Of a stretch of DNA of 6,944 nucleotides, positions 6,756-6,944 are shown piece after piece. Location of the stretch: positions 1 through 6,944 of the forward strand of contig JAGACT010000089.1 in assembly GCA_017613995.1 (NCBI GenBank), written 5' to 3'. The stretch is from Eubacteriaceae bacterium (GTDB lineage Bacteria > Bacillota > Clostridia > Eubacteriales > Anaerofustaceae). Positions within the stretch are counted from its first letter, which is position 1. Each line of letters begins with the position of its first letter. The notes under the pieces were generated by a model. It saw only the letters and a program-made list of their open reading frames with translations. It was not told where the DNA came from and did no database searches. The translations under genes were made by a program, and so were the position numbers.

Positions 6756-6944
6756 ACTGGATCAGCCTGATCCCCGCCAGGTGTCTCGCGAGGATGACTA
6801 TGTCGGTGGCATTCACTGCCCCGCTGTCGTTTATGTCAGCCGCGATGAGATACGCTCCGCCGAGCTGGGCCGATCCCGCCAGATATCTTGCCAGGATCAC
6901 TATGTCGGTGGAGGTGATCTTTCCGTCCCCGTTCAGGTCGGCTC
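6754..6944 (-). CDS. Dockerin-containing protein, C-terminal part (5' end outside window)
   Basis: The last 62 residues of a leftward gene form a complete type I dockerin, the module that docks secreted enzymes or surface proteins onto cohesins. There are two calcium-binding repeats. The first, DLNGDGKITSTD (residues 2-13), has the canonical D, N, D and D ligands at loop positions 1, 3, 5 and 12. The second, DINDSGAVNATD (36-47), has D, N, S and D. Each is followed by the helix IVILAR[YH]LAG. A spacer of 12 residues separates the repeats and the protein ends with IRLIQ. What lies in front, an enzyme, a binding module or a structural protein, is outside the window. The stop codon overlaps the ribosome binding site of the cohesin protein gene, so the two are one operon and a direct dockerin-cohesin partnership is possible but untested. 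Confidence 0.95.
   Translation of the reverse strand, partial: ADLNGDGKITSTDIVILARYLAGSAQLGGAYLIAADINDSGAVNATDIVILARHLAGIRLIQ
6772..6837 (-). repeat. Dockerin repeat 2
   Basis: The second 22-residue dockerin repeat, from DINDSG to HLAG. It shares most positions with repeat 1, including A/S-T-D at the loop end and ILAR in the helix. Serine replaces aspartate at calcium-ligand position 5, a tolerated change in dockerins. Confidence 0.9.
6874..6939 (-). repeat. Dockerin repeat 1
   Basis: The first 22-residue dockerin repeat, from DLNGDG to YLAG, with all canonical calcium ligands. At DNA level the segment coding TDIVILAR is close to that of repeat 2, as expected from internal duplication. Confidence 0.9.

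Noticed and set aside
1..6944. CRISPR arrays, insertion sequences, riboswitches and phage genes
   Set aside because: I saw no regularly spaced direct repeats, transposase-like proteins, terminal inverted repeats or recognised aptamer patterns on either strand.

Overview
The window looks like a chromosomal segment of a GC-rich anaerobic Bacillota, probably a gut or fibre-degrading Clostridia lineage. This is inferred from a cohesin and a dockerin side by side, a cytosolic family 2 glycoside hydrolase next to an iron-sulfur aldo/keto reductase, strong GGAGG-type ribosome binding sites, compact intrinsic terminators and a tRNA with an encoded CCA end. No gene gives a species-level identification.

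Left part (1-1234): the 3' half of an HU/IHF-type nucleoid protein gene reads rightward and ends in a perfect hairpin terminator. A leftward cytidylate kinase-like gene converges on it with its own terminator, promoter and ribosome binding site. Behind it is a leftward tRNA-Ser(UGA) gene with a near-consensus promoter.

Middle part (1235-4182): a leftward two-gene operon encodes a family 2 glycoside hydrolase followed, 26 bases later, by an aldo/keto reductase with a C-terminal double-cluster ferredoxin-like domain. A GC-rich hairpin closes the operon. Together they suggest cytosolic hydrolysis of an imported glycoside and a linked redox step, but the substrate cannot be read from the sequence.

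Right part (4183-6944): a second leftward pair. The first gene, cut by the window edge, ends in a complete two-repeat type I dockerin. Nine bases after its stop codon, with overlapping stop and ribosome binding site, starts a GTG-initiated 853-residue membrane protein. It has a signal peptide, a cohesin domain, two cadherin-like beta-sandwich domains, a further beta-rich region, one transmembrane helix and a very acidic, proline-rich tail of about 270 residues predicted to be cytoplasmic. A strong terminator follows. The dockerin protein and the membrane cohesin may form a surface pair. A cohesin on a transmembrane helix with a large cytoplasmic tail, instead of a sortase or S-layer anchor, is the most notable feature of the window.

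All intergenic stretches are shorter than 300 bases and nearly all are explained by promoters, ribosome binding sites, terminators or the tRNA.
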